A stretch of DNA of 62,862 nucleotides from CAYXUG01 sp964468655 (GCA_964468655.1 CAYXUG010000004.1:1-62862); one strand, 5' to 3'; shown: positions 8,905 to 18,419, counted from the stretch's first letter. The notes: generated by a model not told the origin, from the letters alone. Numbers and translations: made by a program.

Positions 8905-10457
8905 ACCTCACCATTGGAATAACAAAAGAACTCCCAGAGTGGTCTATGCTGGCAGGTCAAATTGGTATTCCACTGGTATCAATCGGACAAACTCAACACA
9001 TAGATCTAAAGGATTATCCACTAATAATTGTGACGGAAAGAGGGGGTATTCAATTAAAGACTGCTTTATTGCAGTATTTGAAATCAGGTGGTTCACTACT
9101 TCTTGAAGATGATACGGGAAAATGGTTATTTGGGATTAAAACAACTCCTGCCTATATCCAATACATTGATGATGAAAGCAATTCAACATTTAAAAATATT
9201 ATCCCAGGATTCATTCGTAAAAGTCTTGTGCTTCCTGAAAACGCGGATTTTCTATCCAGCAATTCAGGGAAGAAATTGATCCAAATTGAAAAGGTGGAAA
9301 ATGGCGTAGCCATAATACTCCCCGGGAATTTGATAAAAGCAGTTTTGGATACAAAGGTTCAGAGAATGAACTTTTCAGCGCCAGGGGGGTCGCTGTTTCC
9401 TTCCGAGCGTGTTGCGCGCACGTCAAAAAATACAATCCTGTCTATTGTGAGAAGCTGTCTTGAGGAATTATTCTTTTCGCGAAATCTACCCTTTATAAAT
9501 CTTTGGCAATTCCCAAAAGGCGAAAAAACTATTTTCAATTTCAGAATTGATACAGACTTTGCTTCAAAGGGTGATATCGAATCACTTTATAAATTATGCG
9601 AATCCTATGATATTCCTGCTTCATGGTTTGTTGAAACCAATAGCCCTCAAGACTGGCTGGATGTATTTAAATCAATGAACCACCAGGAAATTGGACTCCA
9701 TTGTTTTACCCATAAAGTCTGTGGAAACTTTGTTGATAATGAACAAAATATAAAGTTGGGGATTGATCTTTTAAATGATGTAGGGATTTCACCTAAAGGT
9801 TTTGCTGCTCCATTCGGGATGTGGAACATTTCACTTATGAAAGCCATTGAACACCATAACTTCGTCTATTCAAGTGAATTTACTCTGGATTATGATAACC
9901 TTCCTTTTTTTCCTTACTTGAATGACAGGTTTTCCCCCGTCCTTCAAATACCTGTACATCCGGTGAGTATCGGCAGATTACGAAATGCTCATTTAACAGA
10001 AGAGAAAATGACAGATTATTTTTTAAACCATTATGAATTATGTTCACATTTTAATCTCCCATTTTTCATTTATCACCACCCATCCGATGGGATGTTGCCA
10101 GTTTTAGAATCAGTATTCAAATTTGTACAAGAAAAAAAATGCCTTATGATGAGTCTTAACGAATATGCCAGTTGGTGGAAACTGCGAAAAGAATTAATTT
10201 CGTCTGCATCATTAAATGAGAATAAAATTATGCTGAAACTAAATTACCCTGACTCTTCGTTGTATTTATCTGTAAAACGAAACTCTAATGAATATAAGAT
10301 AATACCTGTGAATGAAATCATTGATTTAAATAATCTTCAGTGGAAATCAATTTCAACCGGAGAATTGATACAAGTACCTATGTGGCGATTGAACAGGTTT
10401 CACTGGAAAAATTGTGTAAACGATTTAGAATATTTTTGGTTGAGGTTGATCAATTGA
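8901..10457 (+). CDS. NodB-like polysaccharide deacetylase with N-terminal glutamine-amidotransferase-like domain
   Basis: Residues ~1-190 look like a flavodoxin/ThuA-like alpha-beta domain (LIIVTERGGIQLKTALLQYL, SGGSLLLEDD). From residue ~210 a polysaccharide-deacetylase barrel follows: the D-x-D pair in FNFRIDTDF (D217, D219), the H-x3-H metal motif in LHCFTHKV (H267, H271), an APFG loop in place of the usual R-x-P-[FYW]-G, and a histidine in FFIYHHPSDGM. With both metal histidines and the aspartates present it may be an active carbohydrate esterase, but the missing motif-3 arginine makes the reaction uncertain. It has no signal peptide, so it is cytoplasmic unless exported otherwise. Confidence 0.75.
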   Translation: MNLTIGITKELPEWSMLAGQIGIPLVSIGQTQHIDLKDYPLIIVTERGGIQLKTALLQYLKSGGSLLLEDDTGKWLFGIKTTPAYIQYIDDESNSTFKNIIPGFIRKSLVLPENADFLSSNSGKKLIQIEKVENGVAIILPGNLIKAVLDTKVQRMNFSAPGGSLFPSERVARTSKNTILSIVRSCLEELFFSRNLPFINLWQFPKGEKTIFNFRIDTDFASKGDIESLYKLCESYDIPASWFVETNSPQDWLDVFKSMNHQEIGLHCFTHKVCGNFVDNEQNIKLGIDLLNDVGISPKGFAAPFGMWNISLMKAIEHHNFVYSSEFTLDYDNLPFFPYLNDRFSPVLQIPVHPVSIGRLRNAHLTEEKMTDYFLNHYELCSHFNLPFFIYHHPSDGMLPVLESVFKFVQEKKCLMMSLNEYASWWKLRKELISSASLNENKIMLKLNYPDSSLYLSVKRNSNEYKIIPVNEIIDLNNLQWKSISTGELIQVPMWRLNRFHWKNCVNDLEYFWLRLIN

Positions 10458-11497
10458 AAATAACATTTGCAAGTTATCTGACTGTATCTGCGCGGCACGG
10501 CGGACCATTAACTCAATTAACGTTTACAAAACATTACCTCGAAGAACTGGGGGTTGAGGTTCGGTTGATGGATCATTGGTTCAATCGACAAGAGTTCTTC
10601 GACTGCGATCTGTTTCACATTTTTGGGGCAAGTTTTGCAACCTATGATTTAGCACGCTACCTGCACGATCATAATATTCCATTTGTTGTATCCCCCATTT
10701 TTTTCACTCAACGTTCATCAAGAACAATCAAAATAACTATTCAATTCAACCGGATGTTTAACAGCATTGCGAGAGGATTTTGGTCAGATTACAGTATTGT
10801 AGCTGATATTTGCAGGTGGGCGGTTAGGGTACTTCCGAATACCTCTGAAGAAGCAGCATTAATTATGAAAAGTATGAATATTTCAAAACAACAAATTTCC
10901 TTAATTCCTAACGGCGTTGAAGAGCGGTTTTCTGGTGGTGATCCTAATCTATTTTACAAACAATATGGAATTAAGGATTATATCCTGAATGTGGGTCACA
11001 TTGGTTTAGACAGGAAAAATACCCTCTCATTGATTCGTGCTCTTGAAGGAATTGATCATCCTGCAGTTATCATAGGGAATTATTACCCATCCACAGAAGG
11101 CAAACAATGCCTGGAGGAAGCTGAAAGGAATAAAAATATTACCATCATTCAGGGAATCGATCATGGTTCAGAATTATTGGCATCTGCGTATGCGGGATGT
11201 AAGGTTTTTGTACTACCTTCAAAATATGAGACACCGGGAATTGCCGCGCTGGAAGCGGCACTGGCAGGAGCAAGCATTGTAACCACACCCCATGGCGGTG
11301 GACGTGATTATTTTGGGGATATGACTGAATATATCAATCCCTATTCAGTGAACTCCATTCAAAAGGGGATTTTAAATTCTCTGGAGAAACCTAAGAGTAC
11401 CGAATTAAAAGTTTATGTGTCAAACAACTTTCTCTGGAAAAATGTAGCAGATCTTACCCACAAAACGTATCAAAATCTTTTGAAGTTGTCAAACTAA
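10454..11497 (+). CDS. Glycosyltransferase family 4 (GT-B), TTG start
   Basis: The frame is open far into the preceding gene, but the natural N terminus KITFASYLTVSARHGGPLTQ begins at a TTG at 10454 that overlaps the previous stop as TTGA. This gives 347 residues, normal for GT4. The C-terminal domain has HIGLDRKNTLSLIRAL, VFVLPSKYETPGIAALEAAL (E-x7-E) and TPHGGGRDYFGD, the expected donor-binding site. An in-frame ATG at 10340 would force a 118-base overlap, which I reject. The acceptor sugar is unknown. Confidence 0.82.
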   Translation: MKITFASYLTVSARHGGPLTQLTFTKHYLEELGVEVRLMDHWFNRQEFFDCDLFHIFGASFATYDLARYLHDHNIPFVVSPIFFTQRSSRTIKITIQFNRMFNSIARGFWSDYSIVADICRWAVRVLPNTSEEAALIMKSMNISKQQISLIPNGVEERFSGGDPNLFYKQYGIKDYILNVGHIGLDRKNTLSLIRALEGIDHPAVIIGNYYPSTEGKQCLEEAERNKNITIIQGIDHGSELLASAYAGCKVFVLPSKYETPGIAALEAALAGASIVTTPHGGGRDYFGDMTEYINPYSVNSIQKGILNSLEKPKSTELKVYVSNNFLWKNVADLTHKTYQNLLKLSN

Positions 11498-11523
11498 TAT
11501 CTCCGTATTAATAAATTAAATCC

Positions 11524-12585
11524 ATGAAAATCAGCTTTATTCTCCCGTGCGTAATCAGAATCCCAATTGGTGGTGCTAAAGTGGTTTACCAGTACGCAGA
11601 AAAATTTGCGAAGCGAGGACACGAAGTTAATATAATTGCTCCGCGGAGCGAGGGGTATCAATTTAGAGATTTAATGAAAGTCAGTGCTGTTAAGATGAGG
11701 GATTGGTGGCATGGCATTGATGATCAACCATATTATCCCACTCCAAATGGGGTTGAGTATATTGAAATCCCGGCACCTGACCCGAGTTTTATTCCAGACG
11801 CAGATGCCATCATCGCAACAGGTTGGCAAACTGCTTATTGGGTAGATATTCTTCCAGATTCCAAAGGTAAAAAGTTTTACTACATCCAAAACCTCGAAAC
11901 ATATCAGGGGGATGAAAAAATAATTTTCGATACATGGAAACTTCCCCTTAAGAAAATTGTAATCTCAGGTTGGCTTAAAGAGAAAGCAAATGAAATCAAA
12001 GAAGAAGCATTTGGGCCTATCCCCAATGCAGTAAATTCAAAGGAATTTTACATCACCAACCGATTCGAAAATCGATCAAAAAGTATTTTAATGCACTACC
12101 ACAGGTTGCCAATAAAGGGAGGGAATGAAGGTATAAAAGCATTGACAGAACTTAAAAAAATGATACCCGATTTAGTTGCTACTGTTTTCTGTTCAAGAAA
12201 ACCATTTTGCTCCACTCCGAAATGGATCAATTTAGAAATCAGACCCACAGCTGACCGCCTAAGAAATATTTATAACAATTCATCGGTCTTCATTCATACA
12301 AGCCATCAGGAGGGATGGGGATTACCTCCCATGGAAGCCATGGCATCCGGATGCCCGGTTGTGGCATTTAAAAATGAGGGGATTTTGGAATATATCTCTG
12401 AAGGAAAATCAGGATTATTGGTAAAAGTTGGCGATACAAGTGAACTAATTAAATCAGCTGTCAAATTACTAACAGACAGGAATTTGAGAATAAAAATTGC
12501 TGAGGAAGGTGTCAAGTCAGTTAAACAATATTCCTGGGAAAAAAGCGCAGAACAATTTGAAAAAATCCTCTTGGAACAAGCATGA
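11524..12585 (+). CDS. Glycosyltransferase family 4 (GT-B)
   Basis: A 353-residue GT-B protein. The N terminus (KISFILPCVIRIPIGGAKVV) is the glycine-rich acceptor loop of GT4 enzymes, and the C-terminal part has FIHTSHQEGWGLPPMEAMAS with the E-x7-E donor motif, then CPVVAFKNEGILEYISEGKSG. It is soluble, with no signal peptide. It lies 26 bases after the preceding glycosyltransferase, and its stop overlaps the following GT2 start as ATGA, so these act in the same assembly pathway. Sugar specificity cannot be read from sequence. Confidence 0.87.
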   Translation: MKISFILPCVIRIPIGGAKVVYQYAEKFAKRGHEVNIIAPRSEGYQFRDLMKVSAVKMRDWWHGIDDQPYYPTPNGVEYIEIPAPDPSFIPDADAIIATGWQTAYWVDILPDSKGKKFYYIQNLETYQGDEKIIFDTWKLPLKKIVISGWLKEKANEIKEEAFGPIPNAVNSKEFYITNRFENRSKSILMHYHRLPIKGGNEGIKALTELKKMIPDLVATVFCSRKPFCSTPKWINLEIRPTADRLRNIYNNSSVFIHTSHQEGWGLPPMEAMASGCPVVAFKNEGILEYISEGKSGLLVKVGDTSELIKSAVKLLTDRNLRIKIAEEGVKSVKQYSWEKSAEQFEKILLEQA

Positions 12586-13526
12586 AAGTTTCACTCATTG
12601 TTTCAATTTATAACGGTGCGGACATATTACATGTTACACTCCCACCTCTTTTTAACCAGACATATAGTTCAGATAAATATGAAGTTATTCTGGTTAACGA
12701 TGCTTCAACTGATGACAGTAAACGACTGATTGAAGAATACCGTAATCGACCTCAATGTAGAATTATTCACCATAATAAGAATAAGGGAAGATGCATAACA
12801 AGAAATTCGGGAATTATCTCTGCTACAGGAGATATTCTTATCTTTCTGGATTGTGACATTGAAGTAAACGAAAATTTTATTGAGCATCATTTGAAATTTC
12901 ACGAAAAATCTAGTGTCATGGGAGTTGTCTCAAATCTTCAGCCCGGAACTCAGAAAATAAAAAATAAATACCATAAATATCTATTTTATAGTAAACGAGG
13001 GGCAAAAACCACCGATCAAAATAAAGCAATCCCTTTCAAATATTTTGTACTTACCTGTACTTCAGTAAAATCAGAAGCTGTAAAAAAAACAGGACTTTTC
13101 CCCACTGACCTTCCCGGATATGGCATTGATTTGGAATATGCTTATAGACTTTCCTTGAATTTTAAAAGTGGCTTTTATTTTGCTCCCGATATCCGTGTGG
13201 CTATTCATAAATTAAAAACATTAGAGGAGGCAATATCTAATTTCAGGGAATATGGCGAAAATAACCTTCCAATAATTCTTGATAGATACTCTGAGCTTGC
13301 TCCTTATTGTGGTGCCGATTATGTAACATCTCAAGGTGCCCCTACATTAAAAACAATTGCTGGATCACTATTAGCTAATAAATTTACGCTATGGAAAGCC
13401 AAATGGTTACTTCCTCTAATTCCGTTTCCATTAAGCAACAAAGTCATCAGGTTTATTTTAGCTGCTTCTACAATAACAGGATACAGGAATACAATAAAAA
13501 GACGGGGGGGAATTTCCGAAGTTTGA
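12582..13526 (+). CDS. Glycosyltransferase family 2 (GT-A)
   Basis: A 314-residue GT-A enzyme with the standard N-terminal fold: SLIVSIYNGADILHVTLPPL, VILVNDASTDDSKRLIEEY, GRCITRNSGI and the metal-binding D-x-D equivalent in LIFLDCDIEVNE (about residues 87-98). The C-terminal part (LFPTDLPGYGIDLEYAYRL) holds the acidic catalytic-base region with GYGIDLEY. It is the last sugar-assembly gene of the locus, followed after three bases by the Ppx/GppA-type gene. It is predicted to be peripheral to the membrane, with weak C-terminal hydrophobicity. Confidence 0.87.
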   Translation: MKVSLIVSIYNGADILHVTLPPLFNQTYSSDKYEVILVNDASTDDSKRLIEEYRNRPQCRIIHHNKNKGRCITRNSGIISATGDILIFLDCDIEVNENFIEHHLKFHEKSSVMGVVSNLQPGTQKIKNKYHKYLFYSKRGAKTTDQNKAIPFKYFVLTCTSVKSEAVKKTGLFPTDLPGYGIDLEYAYRLSLNFKSGFYFAPDIRVAIHKLKTLEEAISNFREYGENNLPIILDRYSELAPYCGADYVTSQGAPTLKTIAGSLLANKFTLWKAKWLLPLIPFPLSNKVIRFILAASTITGYRNTIKRRGGISEV

Positions 13527-13529
13527 TAT

Positions 13530-14450
13530 ATGCGTATAGCCGCCATTGACTTAGGAACCAATTCGCTGCTTTTAACCATAGTACAAGTGGAAGAAGATCA
13601 GTTAATTCCACTTTTGGAAAAATCATCAATCCTCCGTCTAGGGAAAAATCTAAATGAAACTGGGGAAATAGGCCTCCGGGCACGAAAACGGTGTATGGGA
13701 ACATTAACTGTTTTTTGTTCACTTTTATCAGAGTACGAGGTTGACTGTACCTTGGCTGCTGGAACACATGCTTTAAGAACTGCTGAAAATGGTAATGAAA
13801 TAATTGAAGAAATTGTAGAAAGTTTTAATATTCATTTTGAAATCATTGACGGAAAAAGAGAAGCGGAACTTGTTTTCAAAACAACTCAAAATGAATTCGT
13901 ATATCTAAATAGGGATTTTTTTATGTTTGATATTGGGGGAGGCAGTACTGAGTTCGTGGTTGGTGATAGTAAGTCTATTTCCAGAATTGAAAGTTTCCCT
14001 TTTGGAACAGTCAATTTATTTGAACAATTTGTAACTCACGACCCATTAACAGATGAAGATATATCATCGGTTAAAACTGAAATTGAAAAGTACTTTTATA
14101 CCCTCACTGAGGGTTCGGACTTGCAAAACACAGCAGCAATAGGCGTTGCTGGTACAATTACTACATTAAAGACAATCCAGCTTTCAATGGACGAATATGA
14201 TCGTTCCAGTGTTCATCGTTCAATTCTTACAGCAAATGATATTGACAGATTAACAACCACACTCTGCAGAATGACTTTAAAAGAGAGACTCGCTCTGGCT
14301 GGTTTGCCGGAAAAGCGTGCGGATATAATTCCTTTTGGAGCAATCATCACCAAAACAATTATGGATCAGTTTGGGTTTGAAAAAATCTACGTTAACGACA
14401 GAGGTCTAAGATGGGGGTTGTTATATGATTGGCTTGAAAAACAGAACTGA
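13530..14450 (+). CDS. Ppx/GppA family phosphatase (exopolyphosphatase/pppGpp phosphohydrolase)
   Basis: The actin-like ATPase fold is clear: phosphate-1 motif AAIDLGTNSLLLTIV at the N terminus and phosphate-2 motif FDIGGGSTEFVVG around residues 130-142, plus the AGTITTLKTI adenosine-like motif near 208. At 306 residues it has only the two N-terminal Ppx domains and lacks the C-terminal HD-like domain of long E. coli-type enzymes, as do many short family members. It should hydrolyse polyphosphate or pppGpp in the cytoplasm. It starts three bases after the GT2 gene, probably by read-through of the same transcript. Confidence 0.87.
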   Translation: MRIAAIDLGTNSLLLTIVQVEEDQLIPLLEKSSILRLGKNLNETGEIGLRARKRCMGTLTVFCSLLSEYEVDCTLAAGTHALRTAENGNEIIEEIVESFNIHFEIIDGKREAELVFKTTQNEFVYLNRDFFMFDIGGGSTEFVVGDSKSISRIESFPFGTVNLFEQFVTHDPLTDEDISSVKTEIEKYFYTLTEGSDLQNTAAIGVAGTITTLKTIQLSMDEYDRSSVHRSILTANDIDRLTTTLCRMTLKERLALAGLPEKRADIIPFGAIITKTIMDQFGFEKIYVNDRGLRWGLLYDWLEKQN

Positions 14451-14565
14451 TTTCAAGTATTGTTTCAAAGGTTTGTCTTTGAACAAATAGATATTACATG
14501 TCCTTTAATGGCTTTCTTTAAGTAATTTTCGATAGCTTATATTGGTTGGAGCAAAAAAGCAGCCC

Positions 14566-15393
14566 TCAATTTTTTTCATCTTTATTAGCTAATTTCTGAC
14601 TGGCGTTATACAAAAACAATTTTTCATCCTCTGTGAGTTTATCATAACCTTCAAGATTTATTTTATCCAAAATTTTATCTACTTCTATCTGCAGTTCCTT
14701 TAATCTTTCTTGTTTTTTAGATTGTACCTTTTCTTCAATTTCTGCCTTTTTCTGTGATACAATATTTTTTATTGTATCAATCCTAACATTTGATCTTAAA
14801 TAAACAAAACCAATTATCATTCCAGACAGATGTGTTATATGACTGATATTGGATTGCCCAAATGAGGAAAATATAGCGGCTAACCCAATTATTAAGGTGA
14901 GGTATTTTGCCTTTACAGGAATTAAAAAATAAATATAGACTAATTTGTTTGGAAACATTAAACCATAAGCAAGTAAAATCCCAAAAACTGCTCCACTTGC
15001 TCCCACAATCGGTGTTTTTGAACTAAGATTAAAAAGTATCGTTAGAATCCCGGCGCCGATTCCTGTTGAAAAATAGTACTTTAAAAAATCCTTTCGACCC
15101 CATGTCATTTCAAGTTCAGACCCAAACATCCATAGTACAAACATATTGATTAACACATGCCAAATATCCCCATGTATAAATAGATATGTAAAGGGCTGCC
15201 ATATCATTAGGTCGTTCCAAGTATTTATCGGGACGATTCCAAAGAACTTGAAAATAAAATTACTCTTGCCAGATATCGTCTGTAATATAAAAATGATGAA
15301 ATTAATGGAGATGAGCAGTTTTATGGCATCGGTAAACAATCGAGGTCCAAAATTTCCACCTTTCGAAAAATTACCATTATACTGATATCTCAT
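14566..15393 (-). CDS. Rhomboid-family intramembrane serine protease
   Basis: The 275-residue protein has about six membrane helices with the rhomboid catalytic dyad: S133 in VGASGAVFG (G-x-S-G) and H188 in SHITHLSGMIIG. The helix-1/loop-1 signature WNDLMIWQPFTYLFIHGDIWHVLINMFVLWMFG is characteristic. A charged C-terminal tail (about 210-275, KKAEIEEKVQSKKQERLKEL) carries the short DEKLFLYNAS motif common to bacterial rhomboids of this class. It cleaves helices within the membrane; substrates are unknown. It lies one base after the esterase gene. The 115-base convergent gap at 14451-14565 holds only a weak TTCAAAG/CTTTGAA hairpin. Confidence 0.92.
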   Translation of the reverse strand: MRYQYNGNFSKGGNFGPRLFTDAIKLLISINFIIFILQTISGKSNFIFKFFGIVPINTWNDLMIWQPFTYLFIHGDIWHVLINMFVLWMFGSELEMTWGRKDFLKYYFSTGIGAGILTILFNLSSKTPIVGASGAVFGILLAYGLMFPNKLVYIYFLIPVKAKYLTLIIGLAAIFSSFGQSNISHITHLSGMIIGFVYLRSNVRIDTIKNIVSQKKAEIEEKVQSKKQERLKELQIEVDKILDKINLEGYDKLTEDEKLFLYNASQKLANKDEKN

Positions 15394-15394
15394 C

Positions 15395-16156
15395 TTATAA
15401 ATACCTGGAATGTTTTTTTATAAATTGTAATGTATTCTCCCAGACTTCTTCTTTTTCCACGTCACACATCAGCATGTGATTTGAATCTTTAAACGAAACG
15501 AGTCTTTTATCCTGAGAACCTAATTTATCATAAATAATTTGACTATTCGTATGGGGAGTAGTCACATCATTCGTTGAATGCATAAGGATAACTGGGCATG
15601 ATATTCCATTCAATACACTACTTGACTTTTTTACTAATTTCATTGCTTCAACAGTTCCAAGCAAGGGATATACTGTATATCCGTAAAAATCCTTTATTTC
15701 ACTATTTTTGTAAATTTTTAATTTTGTTTCATAATCCTTAAAATACTTACCAACGGAAATTAACATCGATTTTAGAATATTTATCTTATAGAGAGGGGCA
15801 TAAATAATTATTCCAGGCAATGTGTTTTGTTCTGCTAATAAAAATGCAAGTGCTGAGCCCATGCTGAATCCAATTACAAATACTTCCTTCTTTTGAGAGG
15901 TCAATTTACTATAACCTTCCTGAACCTTTTCTATCCATTGGTTTAACTTTGTATTGTTACAATCTTCCACAGTTGTTCCATGGCCAGGTAAAAGGTCACA
16001 GACTGAGCTTATACCTTTTGACGCAAGAAACACCCCTAAATCTTCATATTCAAATGGGCTTCCCGTAAAACCATGAATCAGGTAGCAGGCGACATCTCCA
16101 TCTACATCGCATTTAGATCCTTCTGTTCGAATTTTTTGAGAATGAAAAGGGTTCAT
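15395..16156 (-). CDS. Alpha/beta hydrolase, Est30-like carboxylesterase/monoglyceride lipase
   Basis: The fold is evident from the oxyanion HGFTGSPFEYEDL segment (residues ~28-40), the nucleophile elbow GFSMG with S98, the acid D197 in LMHSTNDVTTP and the histidine H227 in FKDSNHMLM. The small cap between strands and the 253-residue length fit Est30-type carboxylesterases/monoacylglycerol lipases. No signal peptide is present, so it is cytoplasmic. The start codon overlaps the recO stop (ATGA), and the stop lies one base before the rhomboid ATG. It may have a housekeeping lipid role. Confidence 0.88.
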   Translation of the reverse strand: MNPFHSQKIRTEGSKCDVDGDVACYLIHGFTGSPFEYEDLGVFLASKGISSVCDLLPGHGTTVEDCNNTKLNQWIEKVQEGYSKLTSQKKEVFVIGFSMGSALAFLLAEQNTLPGIIIYAPLYKINILKSMLISVGKYFKDYETKLKIYKNSEIKDFYGYTVYPLLGTVEAMKLVKKSSSVLNGISCPVILMHSTNDVTTPHTNSQIIYDKLGSQDKRLVSFKDSNHMLMCDVEKEEVWENTLQFIKKHSRYL

Positions 16157-16929
16157 GTCAATATTTTCTTCATAACAGATAGTGATTTTATTTCTCTTAA
16201 CCCTTCGAAATGGTATTTATAATAATTATCGAGAAACCTTCCAACCTGTTTCCTGTTTTTGACAATTCCATTTAATTCGGAAAGTTGATCAATCTCACAA
16301 GTTGATAATCTTTTTAAAGAAACGATTGATGAGGAATCTATTTTTAGAGAATTATTTAGAGTTGTTGATTCAGAAACAATCTTAAAAAAACAATTATCAC
16401 ATTGTAGTTCTCCATTGGTTTCTGAAAATACACACGCGGTCAATTTTTTATGACAATTAGGACATTGAGTCAATTGAGGTCGAAATCCAAGCATTGAAAG
16501 AAGTTGTATCTCAAAATACCAGAAAAAAACATTAATATTGGTTTGAGAATCATTCACTGCATTCAAAACGTCAACAAGTAAATGAAATATTTCCTGTTGT
16601 TCTTTTTCACCGGTAATTGTTTTATCAATTAATTCCCCGATAGCATATGCATAACTTAATTTTTTAATATCACTTTTTAATCCCCGCCAAAGGCGGATAA
16701 ACTCAGCTTTCCCAAAAATCTGAAGTTCTCTTTTTGGATTTCTGTACAAATGAAGATTGATATAACTAAATGGCTCTAAATAACTGCACTGAAGCAGTTT
16801 CTTTTTTCTTATTCCTTTTGCAATAATAGAAATTTTACCATAGTCTTTTGTATAACACTTTGCAATTTTGCTTGAATCACCAAATGGATAACTTTTTAAA
16901 ATGACAGCTTCAGTTTCAACAATGGCCAT
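16153..16929 (-). CDS. recO: DNA repair protein RecO
   Basis: RecO loads RecA with RecF and RecR in gap repair. The N-terminal OB fold is visible as VETEAVILKSYPFGDSSKIAKCYTKDYGKISIIAKGIRKKK. The central helical domain contains a four-cysteine zinc site (C156-P-N-C159 and C177-D-N-C180). At 258 residues it is of normal size. The ATG at 16929 begins directly at the conserved start of the fold. It sits between proS and an esterase gene, with 17 bases to proS, so it is likely in one operon with proS upstream. Confidence 0.92.
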   Translation of the reverse strand: MAIVETEAVILKSYPFGDSSKIAKCYTKDYGKISIIAKGIRKKKLLQCSYLEPFSYINLHLYRNPKRELQIFGKAEFIRLWRGLKSDIKKLSYAYAIGELIDKTITGEKEQQEIFHLLVDVLNAVNDSQTNINVFFWYFEIQLLSMLGFRPQLTQCPNCHKKLTACVFSETNGELQCDNCFFKIVSESTTLNNSLKIDSSSIVSLKRLSTCEIDQLSELNGIVKNRKQVGRFLDNYYKYHFEGLREIKSLSVMKKILT

Positions 16930-16946
16930 TTTTGATAAATGTTATT

Positions 16947-18419
16947 TTAATATGCCTTAGCAAAAATGACTTCATGCCTGGCAGGCTTCCCTGTGTATAT
17001 ACATTTTAATTTATCTGGCTTTTCATCAAAAGATATTAATCGAATGGTTGCTTTGGTTTGGTCTTTAATTTTTTTCTCAGTTTCCGGATTACCATCCCAG
17101 CCGCATTTTATGAATCCACCTTTATTAATGGACTCTTTGAACTGATTGAATGAATCAACTGAAAATGTATTCTTATTTCTAAATTTTAATGCTTCATCAA
17201 ATAAATATGATTGAATTAATTCAAGACTGCTCTCAATCTCTTTAACCGCACTTCCTTTATTCACCATCAGTTTTTCTCCGTTATCCCTCCTAACCAAGAC
17301 CACACTATTATTTTCGATATCCCTTTTCCCAACTTCAATTCTTAATGGTACGCCTTTCATTTCCCATTCATTAAATTTATGCCCTGGAGTCACAGTGAGT
17401 CTGCCATCAATATGAACCCGTATATTTTTTCCTGACAGTGCTGATAATATTGTATTCAGGTATTCTAATACCTCATCAACATCACTTTGAGATTTTGCGA
17501 TTGGAACAACAACAACTTGGTGAGGTGCAACCTTTGGTGGAAGGTGTAGTCCTTTTTCATCACCATGTACCATGATAAGTGCTCCGATTAAGCGGGTACT
17601 CACTCCCCAGCTTGTCGCATAAACCAACTCTTGTTTATTGTCCTCTGATTGAAATGTGACATCAAAAGCTTTTGCGAAATTCTGACCGAGATAGTGGGAT
17701 GTACCTGCCTGAAGAGCACGTTTGTCGCCCATCATGGCTTCAATGCAATAAGTGTCTACGGCACCTGCGAATTTCTCTGATTCAGATTTTAGTCCTGTCA
17801 AAACAGGTATTGCTAAAACATCCTCTAAAACTTCCTTATAAATATCCAGAATTTTTAATGTTTCTTCCCTTGCTTCTTTTTCAGAAGCATGAGCAGTATG
17901 CCCTTCCTGCCAGAGAAATTCACTGGTACGCAAAAACAAACGAGTCCTCATCTCCCAACGTACTACATTTGCCCATTGGTTAATTAAAATAGGGAGGTCA
18001 CGGTAGGAATTGATCCATTTTTTGTACATTGACCAAATAACTGTTTCTGAGGTGGGGCGTACAATCACTTCTTCTTCCAAAATAGAATCAGGGTCTACAA
18101 CCAGTTCTCCATTTTCCTCAGAAACCTTCAACCGGTGGTGAGTTACGACAGCACATTCTTTGGCAAATCCTTCTACGTGCTCCGCTTCTTTATTCAGAAA
18201 TGACTTTGGAATGAATAATGGGAAATAAGCGTTTACATGGCCGGTGTCTTTAAACCTTTTATCAAAATTTTCCTGTACCGTTTCCCAGATTGAATAACCA
18301 TAGGGTCGTATTACCATAGTTCCTTTTACAGGACCATAATCGGCTAATTCTGCCTTTGTGATGACATCGGTATACCACTTTGAATAATTTTGTTCTCTTG
18401 ATGTAACGCCTTTTGACAT
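16947..18419 (-). CDS. proS: Prolyl-tRNA synthetase, archaeal/eukaryote-like short type
   Basis: A class II synthetase charging tRNA-Pro. Visible motifs are VKGTMVIRPYGYSIWETVQ (motif 1 area), IVRPTSETVIWSMYKKWI with the TSE loop, INQWANVVRWEMRTRLFLRTSEFLWQEGHTAH (motif 2), and TSWGVSTRLIGALIM (motif 3). The anticodon-binding region follows (about 290-400) and a C-terminal domain ending in a Tyr (IFAKAY). It lacks the large editing insertion of E. coli-type ProRS; length 490 and the carboxy-terminal tyrosine are typical of the eukaryote-like/Thermus-type class. The ATG at 18419 follows AAAAGGA at a seven-base spacing, which supports this start. Confidence 0.93.
   Translation of the reverse strand: MSKGVTSREQNYSKWYTDVITKAELADYGPVKGTMVIRPYGYSIWETVQENFDKRFKDTGHVNAYFPLFIPKSFLNKEAEHVEGFAKECAVVTHHRLKVSEENGELVVDPDSILEEEVIVRPTSETVIWSMYKKWINSYRDLPILINQWANVVRWEMRTRLFLRTSEFLWQEGHTAHASEKEAREETLKILDIYKEVLEDVLAIPVLTGLKSESEKFAGAVDTYCIEAMMGDKRALQAGTSHYLGQNFAKAFDVTFQSEDNKQELVYATSWGVSTRLIGALIMVHGDEKGLHLPPKVAPHQVVVVPIAKSQSDVDEVLEYLNTILSALSGKNIRVHIDGRLTVTPGHKFNEWEMKGVPLRIEVGKRDIENNSVVLVRRDNGEKLMVNKGSAVKEIESSLELIQSYLFDEALKFRNKNTFSVDSFNQFKESINKGGFIKCGWDGNPETEKKIKDQTKATIRLISFDEKPDKLKCIYTGKPARHEVIFAKAY

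Noticed and set aside
10340..10453. Upstream extension of the glycosyltransferase that begins at 10454
   Set aside because: It would overlap the deacetylase gene by 118 bases; the conserved GT-B N terminus starts at the TTG at 10454.
14461..14482. TTCAAAG/CTTTGAA hairpin between ppx-like and rhomboid genes
   Set aside because: The stem is weak and A/T-rich and no T-run follows on either strand, so I do not call a terminator.
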